Shown piece after piece: positions 5,379 to 13,097 of a DNA stretch of 40,494 nt; the stretch's first letter is position 1, and each line of letters starts with the position of its first letter. Source of the stretch: Lachnospiraceae bacterium (GTDB lineage Bacteria; Bacillota; Clostridia; Lachnospirales; Lachnospiraceae); NCBI GenBank assembly GCA_003862155.1, contig QOUV01000017.1, forward strand, positions 1 through 40,494, written 5' to 3'. The notes under the pieces are model-generated. The model did no database searches. It was not told the origin of the DNA and worked only from the letters and a program-made list of their open reading frames with translations. Position numbers and translations under genes: made by a program.

Positions 5379-7749
5379 GTGTCACCAGATGTACGATAAA
5401 TGCGCACACCCAGGCAACTGTGCACTGGAATATGACTATCCAGAACGCCCATTTGCGGCCGAGCTCACGTCTTACCGAGGCGATCGCTGCAATGCAGGGA
5501 GTATAGAGCAGGCAGAAGACCAGAAACGATGCAGCTGTAGCAGGTGTGAGCACTTTTTGAAGTGCGGATACGCTGCCAAAAAGTATTCCGATAGTTGATA
5601 CGACGTTTTCCTTTGCGAGGAAGCCGGAGATCAGCGCAGTCGCCATCCTCCAGTCGCCGAATCCGAGCGGCGCAAAGACTGGTGCTATAAATCCCGATAC
5701 CACGGCGAGAATGCTCTTCGAAGAATCGCTTACCATTGCAAATGAAGGTGAAAAAGTCTCGAGGAACCAGATGACCATCGAAGCTATGAAAATAATCGTA
5801 AATGCTCTCTGTATGAAGTCTTTAGTCTTCTCCCAGAGCAGCTGTCCTACATTTTTTGCACGAGGCATCCTGTATGTCGGAAGCTCCATTACGAACGGAA
5901 CTGCTTCACCTTTGAATCTGGTATTCTTGGAAATGACTGCTGTCAAAATTCCGACTGCTATTCCTGTAAAATACAGGAGAAGCATCACTAAAGCTCCCTG
6001 TTTCGGGAAGAATGCCGAGATAAAATACGAGTAGATCGGCAGTTTTGCCGAGCAGCTCATAAACGGGATCATAATGACAGTGAGCTTTCTGTCTCGTTCT
6101 GATGGGAGTGTACGGCTTGACATAATAGCCGGGACAGAACATCCAAAGCCTAAAAGCATCGGTACTATGCTTCGACCCGAAAGTCCAAGCCGCCTTAAGA
6201 TCTTATCCATTACAAATGCGATTCTTGCCATATAGCCTGAATCTTCGAGTAATGACAGGAAGAAAAACAGAGTCACTATGATCGGCAGGAACGAAAGCAC
6301 CGAGCCCACACCAGTGAATACTCCTTTTATCACAAGTGAGATCAAAAACTGGTTTACACCGGCGGCCTTCATAGCACTCTCTGCTGTATCACTTAGAGCC
6401 GAGATTCCTGTACCGAGAAGCGTCTGCAGATTTCCACCTATCACATTAAAAGTCAGGTAGAAGATTACCGCCATGATCAGGATAAACATTGGAATGGCCG
6501 TATATTTGCCGGTAAGGATCCTGTCGATCTTGTTGCTTCTGGTCTCTTCTCTGCTCCTTTTCGGTTTGATAACGGCTGATGCGGTCACTTTTTCTATGAA
6601 TTCAAATCTCATACCCGCGATCGCAGCAGCGCGGTCGAGCCCACTCTCCTTCTCCATCTGCTTTACGATGTGTTCGAGAGTCTCCTGCTCATTTTGATCG
6701 AGTTTCAGCGCCTCTTCAACACTCTTGTCTCCTTCGATCAGCTTCGTGGCTGCAAATCTGACAGGAATTCCCGACTCCTCAGAGTGATCCTGAATAAGGT
6801 GCATTATTGCATGAATCGACCTGTGGACGGCTCCGCCATTGTCAGTCGGGCTGCAGAAATCCTGTCTGCCCGGCTTTTCCTGATATTTTGCCACATGAAT
6901 GGCATGATCTACGAGCTCGTCAATACCTTCATTTTTTGCAGCTGAGATAGGTACGACCGGAACGCCAAGGAGCTTTTCCATTTTATTTACGTTTACAGAG
7001 CCGCCGTTCGACTGAACTTCATCCATCATGTTCAGTGCGACGACCATCGGAACATTCAGCTCCAGAAGCTGAAGCGTCAGATAAAGATTTCTCTCAATAT
7101 TTGTCGCATCGACAATATTTATTATGCCCTTCGGCTTTTCGTCGAGGATAAACTGCCTTGAAACAACTTCCTCACTCGTGTACGGAGACATCGAGTAAAT
7201 GCCTGGAAGGTCTGTAACTAAAGTGTTCTTATGGTTTCTGATCACGCCGTCTTTTCTGTCGACAGTAACTCCCGGAAAATTTCCCACGTGCTGGTTCGCA
7301 CCCGTAAGCTGATTGAAAAGCGTCGTCTTTCCCGAGTTCTGGTTTCCTGCGAGCGCGAATGTCAGGACTGTATCGTCAGGCAGCGGGTGTTCAGTCTTCT
7401 TGTCATGAAATCTGCCGCCTTCTCCAAGGCCTGGATGGTCGATAAATTCCGATTCAAACGGATCTCTCCTGTCAGGCATCGAACTGATGCCCACAAGTGA
7501 CCTGCCGATATCCTCCGGGTCGTGGATATTCCTTACAGTTATTTTTTCTGCATCGGCCAGACGGATAGTAAGTTCATAGCTCTGAACTTTAAGCTCTATC
7601 GGGTCACCCATCGGCGCGTATTTGATAAGCTGCACCGTGACTCCTGGTATAACTCCCATATCGAGAAAATGCTGTCTTAAGGCGCCTTCTCCGCCAACGG
7701 TAAAGACTTCAGCAGCCTGCCCGATCTTCAAATCTCTGATTGTAGCCAT
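5365..7749 (-). CDS. feoB: ferrous iron transporter, FeoA-FeoB fusion
   Basis: The 794-residue protein joins a FeoA SH3-like domain (residues 1-75, LKIGQAAEV ... IRLADAEKITV) to FeoB through a charged linker. The FeoB GTPase domain has G1 GNQNSGKT (135-142; family norm GNPNSGKT), a switch FPGVTVD, G3 DLPG (180-183), G4 NMMD (240-243) and SAAKNEG. A membrane domain of about eight helices follows (395-794) with the paired gate motifs GFGCSVPAIM and CLLYTPCIAAI. It imports Fe2+ across the cytoplasmic membrane. Fusions of FeoA to FeoB occur in Clostridia and Bacteroidetes. The start at 7749 follows GGAG; a second ATG four codons upstream overlaps that site. The promoter at 7794-7822 is covered by direct repeats. 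Confidence 0.95.
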   Translation of the reverse strand: MATIRDLKIGQAAEVFTVGGEGALRQHFLDMGVIPGVTVQLIKYAPMGDPIELKVQSYELTIRLADAEKITVRNIHDPEDIGRSLVGISSMPDRRDPFESEFIDHPGLGEGGRFHDKKTEHPLPDDTVLTFALAGNQNSGKTTLFNQLTGANQHVGNFPGVTVDRKDGVIRNHKNTLVTDLPGIYSMSPYTSEEVVSRQFILDEKPKGIINIVDATNIERNLYLTLQLLELNVPMVVALNMMDEVQSNGGSVNVNKMEKLLGVPVVPISAAKNEGIDELVDHAIHVAKYQEKPGRQDFCSPTDNGGAVHRSIHAIMHLIQDHSEESGIPVRFAATKLIEGDKSVEEALKLDQNEQETLEHIVKQMEKESGLDRAAAIAGMRFEFIEKVTASAVIKPKRSREETRSNKIDRILTGKYTAIPMFILIMAVIFYLTFNVIGGNLQTLLGTGISALSDTAESAMKAAGVNQFLISLVIKGVFTGVGSVLSFLPIIVTLFFFLSLLEDSGYMARIAFVMDKILRRLGLSGRSIVPMLLGFGCSVPAIMSSRTLPSERDRKLTVIMIPFMSCSAKLPIYSYFISAFFPKQGALVMLLLYFTGIAVGILTAVISKNTRFKGEAVPFVMELPTYRMPRAKNVGQLLWEKTKDFIQRAFTIIFIASMVIWFLETFSPSFAMVSDSSKSILAVVSGFIAPVFAPLGFGDWRMATALISGFLAKENVVSTIGILFGSVSALQKVLTPATAASFLVFCLLYTPCIAAIASVRRELGRKWAFWIVIFQCTVAWVCAFIVHLVTLAFV

Positions 7750-7787
7750 TTTTTTCTCCATCTTTTAAATCAGTAAAAATGTCTTTC

Positions 7788-7822
7788 GGGCTTATTATAC
7801 CCGTCTGGGCTTATTATGTCCA
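7788..7822 (-). promoter_or_regulatory. feoAB promoter with overlapping direct repeats
   Basis: On the minus strand TGGACA (7822-7817) and TATAAT (7799-7794) are spaced by 17 bases. The 11-mer GGGCTTATTAT on the plus strand occurs at 7788-7798 and again at 7807-7817, so one copy covers each promoter box. This is a candidate operator for an iron regulator, but I do not recognise a Fur or DtxR consensus. Confidence 0.5.
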
Positions 7823-7872
7823 TCATGGCTTTTTTTGCCTTTGCGGTCACATGAAAGTATCTGTTTTTTTAT

Positions 7873-7908
7873 AAAAAAAATGCCCGATCTACTCTTCGTA
7901 AATCGGAC
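7873..7908 (-). terminator. terminator of the thiamine operon
   Basis: On the minus strand CCGATTTA pairs with TAGATCGG around a seven-base loop, followed by GCATTTTTTTT. It sits just after the cytX stop codon at 7920-7922. Confidence 0.75.
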
Positions 7909-7919
7909 AGTGCCTGATG

Positions 7920-9092
7920 TCAGACGGTTCTGGCAGCTGCTTTCCTGGCAATAACGGCAATGATCACCGTGATCACGATGTCCGGGAGCGTATTGCCGAC
8001 CGGGATATCGACCTGCATCAGCAGCCTGTAGACTATGAAACCGGCGAGCCAGACGATAAGTCCGGTCCAGTCGAAGCTCTTGTCGGTGCCTTTTGTGTCA
8101 TGCAGGATAAAATAATCCGCAATCTGCACTGCGATCATCGGCGAGAAGACCGAGTCGATGAGGTATAGGAAACTGGTGATGTTATCCATATTAAAAAGCA
8201 TTGCGCAGACCGTGCCGGCTACGGTAACGATCAGGGCGATAGCTTTACCGTTCAGCTTCTTACTTATCGACTCAGCGGAAATTCCTGCTGACCACGCATC
8301 GAGAAATGTAGTTGTGACAGTTGCGAGGATTACTATCACAAGCGCAGCAACACCTAATCCAACACGCATCATTATCGCCGCAATATTGCTCTCACCGGTG
8401 CAGAGGGATGCTCCCATTCCGATGAAAAACATCCAGCATGAGACGATACCATAAGTTACTACGCTTACAAGCGTGGCCTGCACAGGCTTCTCTGCCTCTC
8501 TGGTGTAATCACTTATCAGCGGAAGCCATGAGAGCGGCATCGAAGCTGCAAGTTCAACTGCGGCACCAAATGTAAGTGAGCCTTTGACTGTCTGCGATGG
8601 GACTCCTCCGCGGAAAATTACTACGCAGAGAATTATCGTAAGGACGAGCAGAGCGGCCATCGCGATCTTATTTATAACGCCCAGATTTGTAAGGCCTACT
8701 GCGATCCAGAGAATGATAAGTGCTCCGATCACGAGTGCCCAGACTGCGGAAGGAATTCCCTTGAAAATGCCCTTTATCGAAACGGCTCCGTCGTAGATCA
8801 TGATCGCGGTCCAGCCGACGAGCTGAAGTACATTCAGGGCCGCAAACAGCAGTCCGCCCTTTCTGCCGAAGCTCATCTTTGTCGTTTCCATCGAGCTTCT
8901 GCCTGTCTGTCCGCCGATCACGCCCGCAAGAAACATCAGCACACAGCCGATCACATGCCCGATAAGAATCGCCGCTATCGCACTCGAGAAGCCAAGCACT
9001 GCAAAATAGGTTCCAGTCAGTATTTCAGAAATTGATACGCCGGCGCCAAACCAAACCAGTGCCGACTGAAAATTTGTCATTTTTTTAGTCAT
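7920..9092 (-). CDS. cytX: CytX-type hydroxymethylpyrimidine permease
   Basis: This is a polytopic protein of about 390 residues and 12 helices in the NCS1 nucleobase/cation symporter family. The first helices (WFGAGVSISEILTGTYFAV) and GGQTGRSSMETTKMSFGRKGG match the cytosine-permease-like group, and SMPLSWLPLISDYTREAE is the typical central segment. In Firmicutes, CytX proteins within TPP-riboswitch operons are assigned uptake of the thiamine pyrimidine precursor HMP. That role is inferred from context here. I chose the ATG at 9092, which overlaps the thiD stop by 8 bases and follows GGAG. A frame extension to 9128 lies inside thiD. It is the last gene before the terminator. Confidence 0.85.
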   Translation of the reverse strand: MTKKMTNFQSALVWFGAGVSISEILTGTYFAVLGFSSAIAAILIGHVIGCVLMFLAGVIGGQTGRSSMETTKMSFGRKGGLLFAALNVLQLVGWTAIMIYDGAVSIKGIFKGIPSAVWALVIGALIILWIAVGLTNLGVINKIAMAALLVLTIILCVVIFRGGVPSQTVKGSLTFGAAVELAASMPLSWLPLISDYTREAEKPVQATLVSVVTYGIVSCWMFFIGMGASLCTGESNIAAIMMRVGLGVAALVIVILATVTTTFLDAWSAGISAESISKKLNGKAIALIVTVAGTVCAMLFNMDNITSFLYLIDSVFSPMIAVQIADYFILHDTKGTDKSFDWTGLIVWLAGFIVYRLLMQVDIPVGNTLPDIVITVIIAVIARKAAARTV

Positions 9093-9903
9093 CGATATTG
9101 CTCTCCATAAATTTCCCATGCTGGTCAAAAGCGTGGTTCATCGGGCCATGGCCGTGGCCTAAGTCGAGCATTGCAGCGAGCGCGCCGCTGATATAGTCCT
9201 TGGCGCGGGCGATCGATGTCTCAAGGTCGTATCCCTTTGCAAGATTTGAAGCGATGGCCGATGAGAGTGTGCAGCCGGTTCCGTGCGTATTCGGGTTGTC
9301 GATGCGCCTGCCATAGAACCAGTGCTTCTTTGAGCCGTCAGCGGATACGAGCAGGTCATTCGAATCGTTTAAGCTGTGGCCGCCCTTGCACAGAACTGCG
9401 CAGCCGTATTTTTTTACGATGGCAGATGCTGCCGTCTCCATATCCTGCTCACTCTCTATCTTCATGCCGGAGAGGACTTCCGATTCCGGAATATTCGGTG
9501 TGATGACTTCTGCGACAGGAAGGAGCTCCTTTTTAAGGGTAGCGACTGCGTCATCGCTTATAAGCTTCGCACCTGAAGTGGCCACCATTACAGGATCTAC
9601 CACGATATGCTTCGGCTTGTACTGGTGCAGCTTCTTCGCGATCGATTCGATCAGACTGCTCTCTGAAACCATCCCGATTTTTACAGCGTCAGGAAAAATA
9701 TCCGTAAATACCTCGTCAAGTTCTGCCTCAAGAAATTCCGGCGTCGCATCCATTATTGCCGAAACTCCGGTGGTATTCTGTGCAGTAAGTGCCGTTATGG
9801 CGCTCATGGCAAAAACGCCATTTGCCATCATTGTTTTGATATCGGCCTGAATTCCTGCACCGCCGCTGGAATCAGAACCTGCGATTGTAAGTGCTGTTCT
9901 CAT
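9085..9903 (-). CDS. thiD: hydroxymethylpyrimidine/phosphomethylpyrimidine kinase
   Basis: This is a 272-residue ribokinase-fold enzyme. The start ALTIAGSDSSGGAGIQADIKTM is the HMP-binding signature. IVVDPVMVATSG and VITPNIPE line the active site, CKGGH is conserved, and NTHGTGCTLSSAIA carries the anion hole and catalytic Cys/Asp region of the family. It phosphorylates HMP, and then HMP-P, in the cytoplasm for thiamine synthesis. The length is typical. It sits between thiW and cytX in the riboswitch operon. No thiE is in the window, so coupling of the two halves must be encoded elsewhere. Confidence 0.96.
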   Translation of the reverse strand: MRTALTIAGSDSSGGAGIQADIKTMMANGVFAMSAITALTAQNTTGVSAIMDATPEFLEAELDEVFTDIFPDAVKIGMVSESSLIESIAKKLHQYKPKHIVVDPVMVATSGAKLISDDAVATLKKELLPVAEVITPNIPESEVLSGMKIESEQDMETAASAIVKKYGCAVLCKGGHSLNDSNDLLVSADGSKKHWFYGRRIDNPNTHGTGCTLSSAIASNLAKGYDLETSIARAKDYISGALAAMLDLGHGHGPMNHAFDQHGKFMESNIDD

Positions 9904-9931
9904 TTGTATCTCCTTTTAAAATATGGTGATT

Positions 9932-10450
9932 TTATCTGTTATCGCCAAGCTGGGATCTCATGTAGTTTAAAGCCTTTGTCCTGGCGAGTATTCCGACAAG
10001 GATCGCAGCTATTACCGTGCCGCCGACTGTACTGATAAGGAATGGCACTACATAGGTAAAAACGGCTGCCTGTGCATTTCCCATTATAAACTTTGCAACA
10101 GGGAAGCAGAGCATACCGCCGAGCACGCCTGTTCCTACGACCTCAGAAATGTAGGTCGGGATCAGCTTTTTCGTGTAGTGGTACATCAGACCGCAGCAGA
10201 GTGCTCCGACCATGCTGCCTGGAAAGGCGAGCAGTGTGCCTGTACCCATCAGATTTCTGATAAGTGATGCGCAGAATGCGATCGCAACGCCCCAGCCCGG
10301 TCCTAAAATGACGGCTGAAAGTACATTTACCATGTGCTGTACAGGGAAGCACTTTGATGCGCCGACCGGAATATAAAATCCGGACAGGACAACGATAAGA
10401 GCTACAAACATAGCTGAAACAACAAGTTTTCTAATATTTTCCTTTCGCAT
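9932..10450 (-). CDS. thiW: ThiW, thiazole-uptake membrane protein
   Basis: This is a 172-residue, roughly five-helix membrane protein with the ThiW/ECF S-component signature: GFYIPVGASKCFPVQHMVNVLSAVILGPGWG near residues 25-55 (split across the first two helices), then AFPGSMVGALCCGLMY. ThiW proteins are predicted substrate-binding subunits that import the hydroxyethylthiazole half of thiamine with a shared ECF energising module. No ECF ATPase is in this window. The gene lies 23 bases after thiM, whose product phosphorylates the same substrate. Confidence 0.92.
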   Translation of the reverse strand: MRKENIRKLVVSAMFVALIVVLSGFYIPVGASKCFPVQHMVNVLSAVILGPGWGVAIAFCASLIRNLMGTGTLLAFPGSMVGALCCGLMYHYTKKLIPTYISEVVGTGVLGGMLCFPVAKFIMGNAQAAVFTYVVPFLISTVGGTVIAAILVGILARTKALNYMRSQLGDNR

Positions 10451-10473
10451 GATACAAGCTCCTTATGAAAAAA

Positions 10474-11301
10474 TTATTTATCTGAAGACCAGGTACAAAG
10501 CTGGTCCAGAAGATCATTTAAAAATGAGCCGATGCCGAATTTATTGTCCCGCTGCATCGTCTGATAAGCCCTCAGGGCATCGTCCTTGTAGCGCTGCATT
10601 ATCGTATGGATTGCAGATGCATCCGATTCCGCCAAACGCTGGCTTGCTGCCTGATTTTTCCAATAAGCCGCCAGGCCTGCTGCTATAACTCCGCTCTGCA
10701 TGCAGCCTGCTCCGGTAATCTTTCTCATCATTCTCGTGCCGCCGGTGCATTTGTAAATATTATCTGCAGATACGATTCTGTCTTCTGCTGCGCTCGTTGC
10801 GATCACCGTATTGTAGCGGGCCGCAAGCTCCTGCATCTGCTCATCCAGGATAGCAGAACCGGCATCCTCAACTCCGCCTGATCTAACGTAATCGTCTGTC
10901 GAAAAGGCGATTTTGTAAATCGCTGCAAGTTCGGAATTATTGCCTCTGATGCAGGCGAAGTGCACATTTTGAAGAAGTTCCGTTAAAATGCTCTTCCGGA
11001 ATTCCGAAGCTCCGGCACCTACAGGATCAAGCACTACCGGGATGCCCTTTTTATTGGCCTGCTGCCCGGAGAGCAGCATGGCTTTTTTTCTATCAAGATC
11101 AGGTGTTCCGATATTTAAAACAAGTCCATCCGAAAGGTTCGTAATCTCCTTTGCCTCTTCAGATGAGCTCGAGCCGATCGCAGTTCCGCCAACAGCCAGA
11201 ACAGCACTTACTACTTCATGCAGCGTCACATTGTTGCCATTAATGTGGATCATCGGCTGGCACTCTGCGATCTGGCAGACCTCAAAACTGTCTTCATTCA
11301 T
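10474..11301 (-). CDS. thiM: hydroxyethylthiazole kinase
   Basis: The product is a ribokinase-like fold of about 275 residues. It has VHNITNYVT-equivalent MIHINGNNVTLHEV, AVGGTAIGSSSSEEAKEI, then LVLNIGTP, PVVLDPVGAGASEFR and GTRMMRKITGAGCMQSGVIAA with the catalytic GAGC. It phosphorylates salvaged thiazole. It is the first gene after the riboswitch and its terminator. The frame can start at 11310, but AAGGA then touches the start codon. The ATG at 11301, ten bases after AAGGA, fits better. The LDP, GAG and GAGC motifs are all intact. Confidence 0.94.
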   Translation of the reverse strand: MNEDSFEVCQIAECQPMIHINGNNVTLHEVVSAVLAVGGTAIGSSSSEEAKEITNLSDGLVLNIGTPDLDRKKAMLLSGQQANKKGIPVVLDPVGAGASEFRKSILTELLQNVHFACIRGNNSELAAIYKIAFSTDDYVRSGGVEDAGSAILDEQMQELAARYNTVIATSAAEDRIVSADNIYKCTGGTRMMRKITGAGCMQSGVIAAGLAAYWKNQAASQRLAESDASAIHTIMQRYKDDALRAYQTMQRDNKFGIGSFLNDLLDQLCTWSSDK

Positions 11302-11318
11302 TTCAATCATTTCCTTAC

Positions 11319-11346
11319 AAAAAAAGCCCTCCTGTGACAGGAGGGC
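11319..11346 (-). terminator. riboswitch-controlled terminator before thiM
   Basis: On the minus strand GCCCTCCT pairs with AGGAGGGC around a five-base loop and runs into TTTTTTT. It lies between the TPP aptamer and the thiM ribosome site, the usual expression platform for transcriptional control. Confidence 0.88.
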
Positions 11347-11384
11347 ACAATATTTTACTATATCGTTGCAGAATAAGCCTGTAA

Positions 11385-11490
11385 AGGCATCAGCTTCCTT
11401 ACGCCGGTATTGTCCGGTTCAAGTAATGAGGGCGTTCAGAGAAAGACTCATGCCTTTCCCGATTCTCAGCAGGTGCTCCCCTAGCCGTTA
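11385..11490 (-). ncRNA. TPP (THI-box) riboswitch aptamer
   Basis: Read on the minus strand, the element shows CTAGGGGAGC, CTGCTGAGA, and GAACGCCC followed by TTGAACCGGACAATACCGG and CGTAAGGAAGC. These are the conserved blocks of the TPP aptamer (CTGAGA; ACCCTTTGAACCTGATCTGG-type; GTAGGGAA-type). Binding of thiamine pyrophosphate should favour the terminator at 11319-11346 and shut off thiM-thiW-thiD-cytX. Confidence 0.95.
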
Positions 11491-11515
11491 TGAAATTTTC
11501 AATTCACGTTCTCAC

Positions 11516-11543
11516 ATTATACAACATTTATATAAAAAATCAA
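11516..11543 (-). promoter_or_regulatory. promoter of the thiamine salvage operon
   Basis: On the minus strand TTGATT (11543-11538) and TATAAT (11521-11516) are 16 bases apart and lie about 26 bases upstream of the aptamer. The -35 box overlaps the last codons of the MATE gene. Confidence 0.65.
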
Positions 11544-12907
11544 ACCCCTGGTCTTTCCTTCGTCAGATTCCTGACCCAGCGGTATTTGCGGTAGTGGACC
11601 ATGACCCACGGGATCTTTCCGACCTCATCTGCGCAGGTGCAGGCAAAAACGGCCGGCACCGGCCAGTGGAAAACGAAGGCGCCGAGAAGTGCCAGTGGGA
11701 TTGCAATTCCCCACATCGTGACAACGAGCGATCTGGCGTCGAACATTATATCACCGCCCGAGTAAAAAATGCCATTGATAACGATAGTATTTAAAACACG
11801 ACCTATCATATAAAACGCCATTATCACCATGATCTGGGAGAGAAGTTTTTTCGCTTCAGGCGAAAGGACATAGAACCAGAGGACGAACGGAGTGACTGCG
11901 AGAACAAGAAGGCAGGTCACGATCCCTGTCAAAATTCCAATCCTTAAAATATAGCCGCCGTCGCGTTTTCCCTCTTCTGTCTTTCCTGCGCCAAACAGGC
12001 TTCCGAGCAGAATGCTGCTCCCGTTCGCAAGTCCATTGCCGGCACAGCAGAACAGATCGCGTACAACTGAAGACACAGAGTTTGCGGCAGCTGCGTCGGC
12101 TCCCATATGCCCGAGTATCGCAGTATAGGAGCTGAATCCAATGCCCCACAGAGCTCCGCAGACAAGCAGTGGAAACCCACATTTCAGAAAATCAGGCAGG
12201 ATTCCACTTGTCGTATGAAAAAGATGCTCCCAGTGAAGCCGGGTAAATCCGCTCCTTAATGACAGGACAAAAGCCACTATAACTTCAATAATTCTTGAAA
12301 CAAGAGTTGCCACTGCGGCTCCCCGTACGTTTAATGCCGGAAAGCCCAGCAGTCCGTATATAAATACTGCATTGAAAAAAATGTTGAGTATTACCGCCAT
12401 ACAGCTGACTCCTGCCCCCGCACCAGCGTGCCCTGTGACCTTCATCAGTGTAAGATACGGCTCCGAAATTCCTGTCAGAAGGTAGGACCATCCTGTGATA
12501 CGCAGGTATCTGGCGCCCAGCGCAACAAGCTCAGGCTCATTCGTATATATTTGCATCAGCATTTCCGGCGCAAAAATGCATCCCACCCAGAATATCGTTG
12601 AAACGACAAGGCAGAGTCTCAAGCAGATAGAAAATATGTCGTCCATAGTCTTCCTGTCGCCTTTTCCATAGTACTGTGCACCGAGAATCGCGGCCGCTCC
12701 CGTAGAAGCACCGAGGAGGATGTTCTGAACGAACTGGATCTGTCCGGCGAGCGAGACAGCAGACATCTGATTTTGTGATACCCGCCCCAGCATTATGGCA
12801 TCACAGGCAGCAACAGCGGCGAGCATCAGGTTCTGCAGTGCTATCGGAAGCGCCAGAGAAAACAGCTCTTTTCTGAAACCGGAATCACCGAAAATTTTTG
12901 TTTTCAT
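11540..12907 (-). CDS. MATE family multidrug/cation exporter
   Basis: This is a 455-residue protein with 12 predicted helices in two homologous halves. The first half has LALPIALQNLMLAAVAACDAIMLGR and AILGAQYYGKGD, and the second has GMGADAAAANSVSSVV-like and LFGAGKTEEGKRDG, the paired sequence repeats of MATE transporters. It exports drugs or metabolites driven by Na+ or H+; the substrate cannot be read from sequence. It has its own promoter (12947-12974). Its 3' end contains the thiamine operon promoter, so some read-through into that operon is possible. Confidence 0.9.
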   Translation of the reverse strand: MKTKIFGDSGFRKELFSLALPIALQNLMLAAVAACDAIMLGRVSQNQMSAVSLAGQIQFVQNILLGASTGAAAILGAQYYGKGDRKTMDDIFSICLRLCLVVSTIFWVGCIFAPEMLMQIYTNEPELVALGARYLRITGWSYLLTGISEPYLTLMKVTGHAGAGAGVSCMAVILNIFFNAVFIYGLLGFPALNVRGAAVATLVSRIIEVIVAFVLSLRSGFTRLHWEHLFHTTSGILPDFLKCGFPLLVCGALWGIGFSSYTAILGHMGADAAAANSVSSVVRDLFCCAGNGLANGSSILLGSLFGAGKTEEGKRDGGYILRIGILTGIVTCLLVLAVTPFVLWFYVLSPEAKKLLSQIMVIMAFYMIGRVLNTIVINGIFYSGGDIMFDARSLVVTMWGIAIPLALLGAFVFHWPVPAVFACTCADEVGKIPWVMVHYRKYRWVRNLTKERPGV

Positions 12908-12946
12908 GGGATCAAACTCCTTGGAAATTACCTTATTATAAATTAG

Positions 12947-12974
12947 ATTATACCTGAGCGGCCTGCAATTTCAA
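12947..12974 (-). promoter_or_regulatory. promoter of the MATE gene
   Basis: On the minus strand TTGAAA (12974-12969) and TATAAT (12952-12947) are 16 bases apart, about 40 bases upstream of the ATG at 12907, which has AAGGAG before it. Confidence 0.65.
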
Positions 12975-13001
12975 CCCAAGAATTTCTTTACATATTTTTG
13001 C

Positions 13002-13029
13002 TTGTTTTTTTAAAATAAACTGCTATACT
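13002..13029 (+). promoter_or_regulatory. probable mgtE promoter
   Basis: TTGTTT (13002-13007), 16 bases, then TATACT (13024-13029). The leader to the GTG start is about 65 bases with no recognised magnesium riboswitch. Confidence 0.5.
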
Positions 13030-13097
13030 AAAGGCGCGGGAAATCAGAAATCAATTTTCAGTTTCCTGACATTTCTATAAAGTGAGGTGGATACAGA

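Noticed and set aside
10988-11794. 268-codon plus-strand frame across thiM, the riboswitch and the MATE gene
   Set aside because: It is antisense to two conserved genes and to the conserved TPP aptamer; no promoter or ribosome site supports it.
13030-13097. Magnesium riboswitch before mgtE
   Set aside because: The leader is only about 65 bases and lacks the conserved M-box or ykkC-like blocks.
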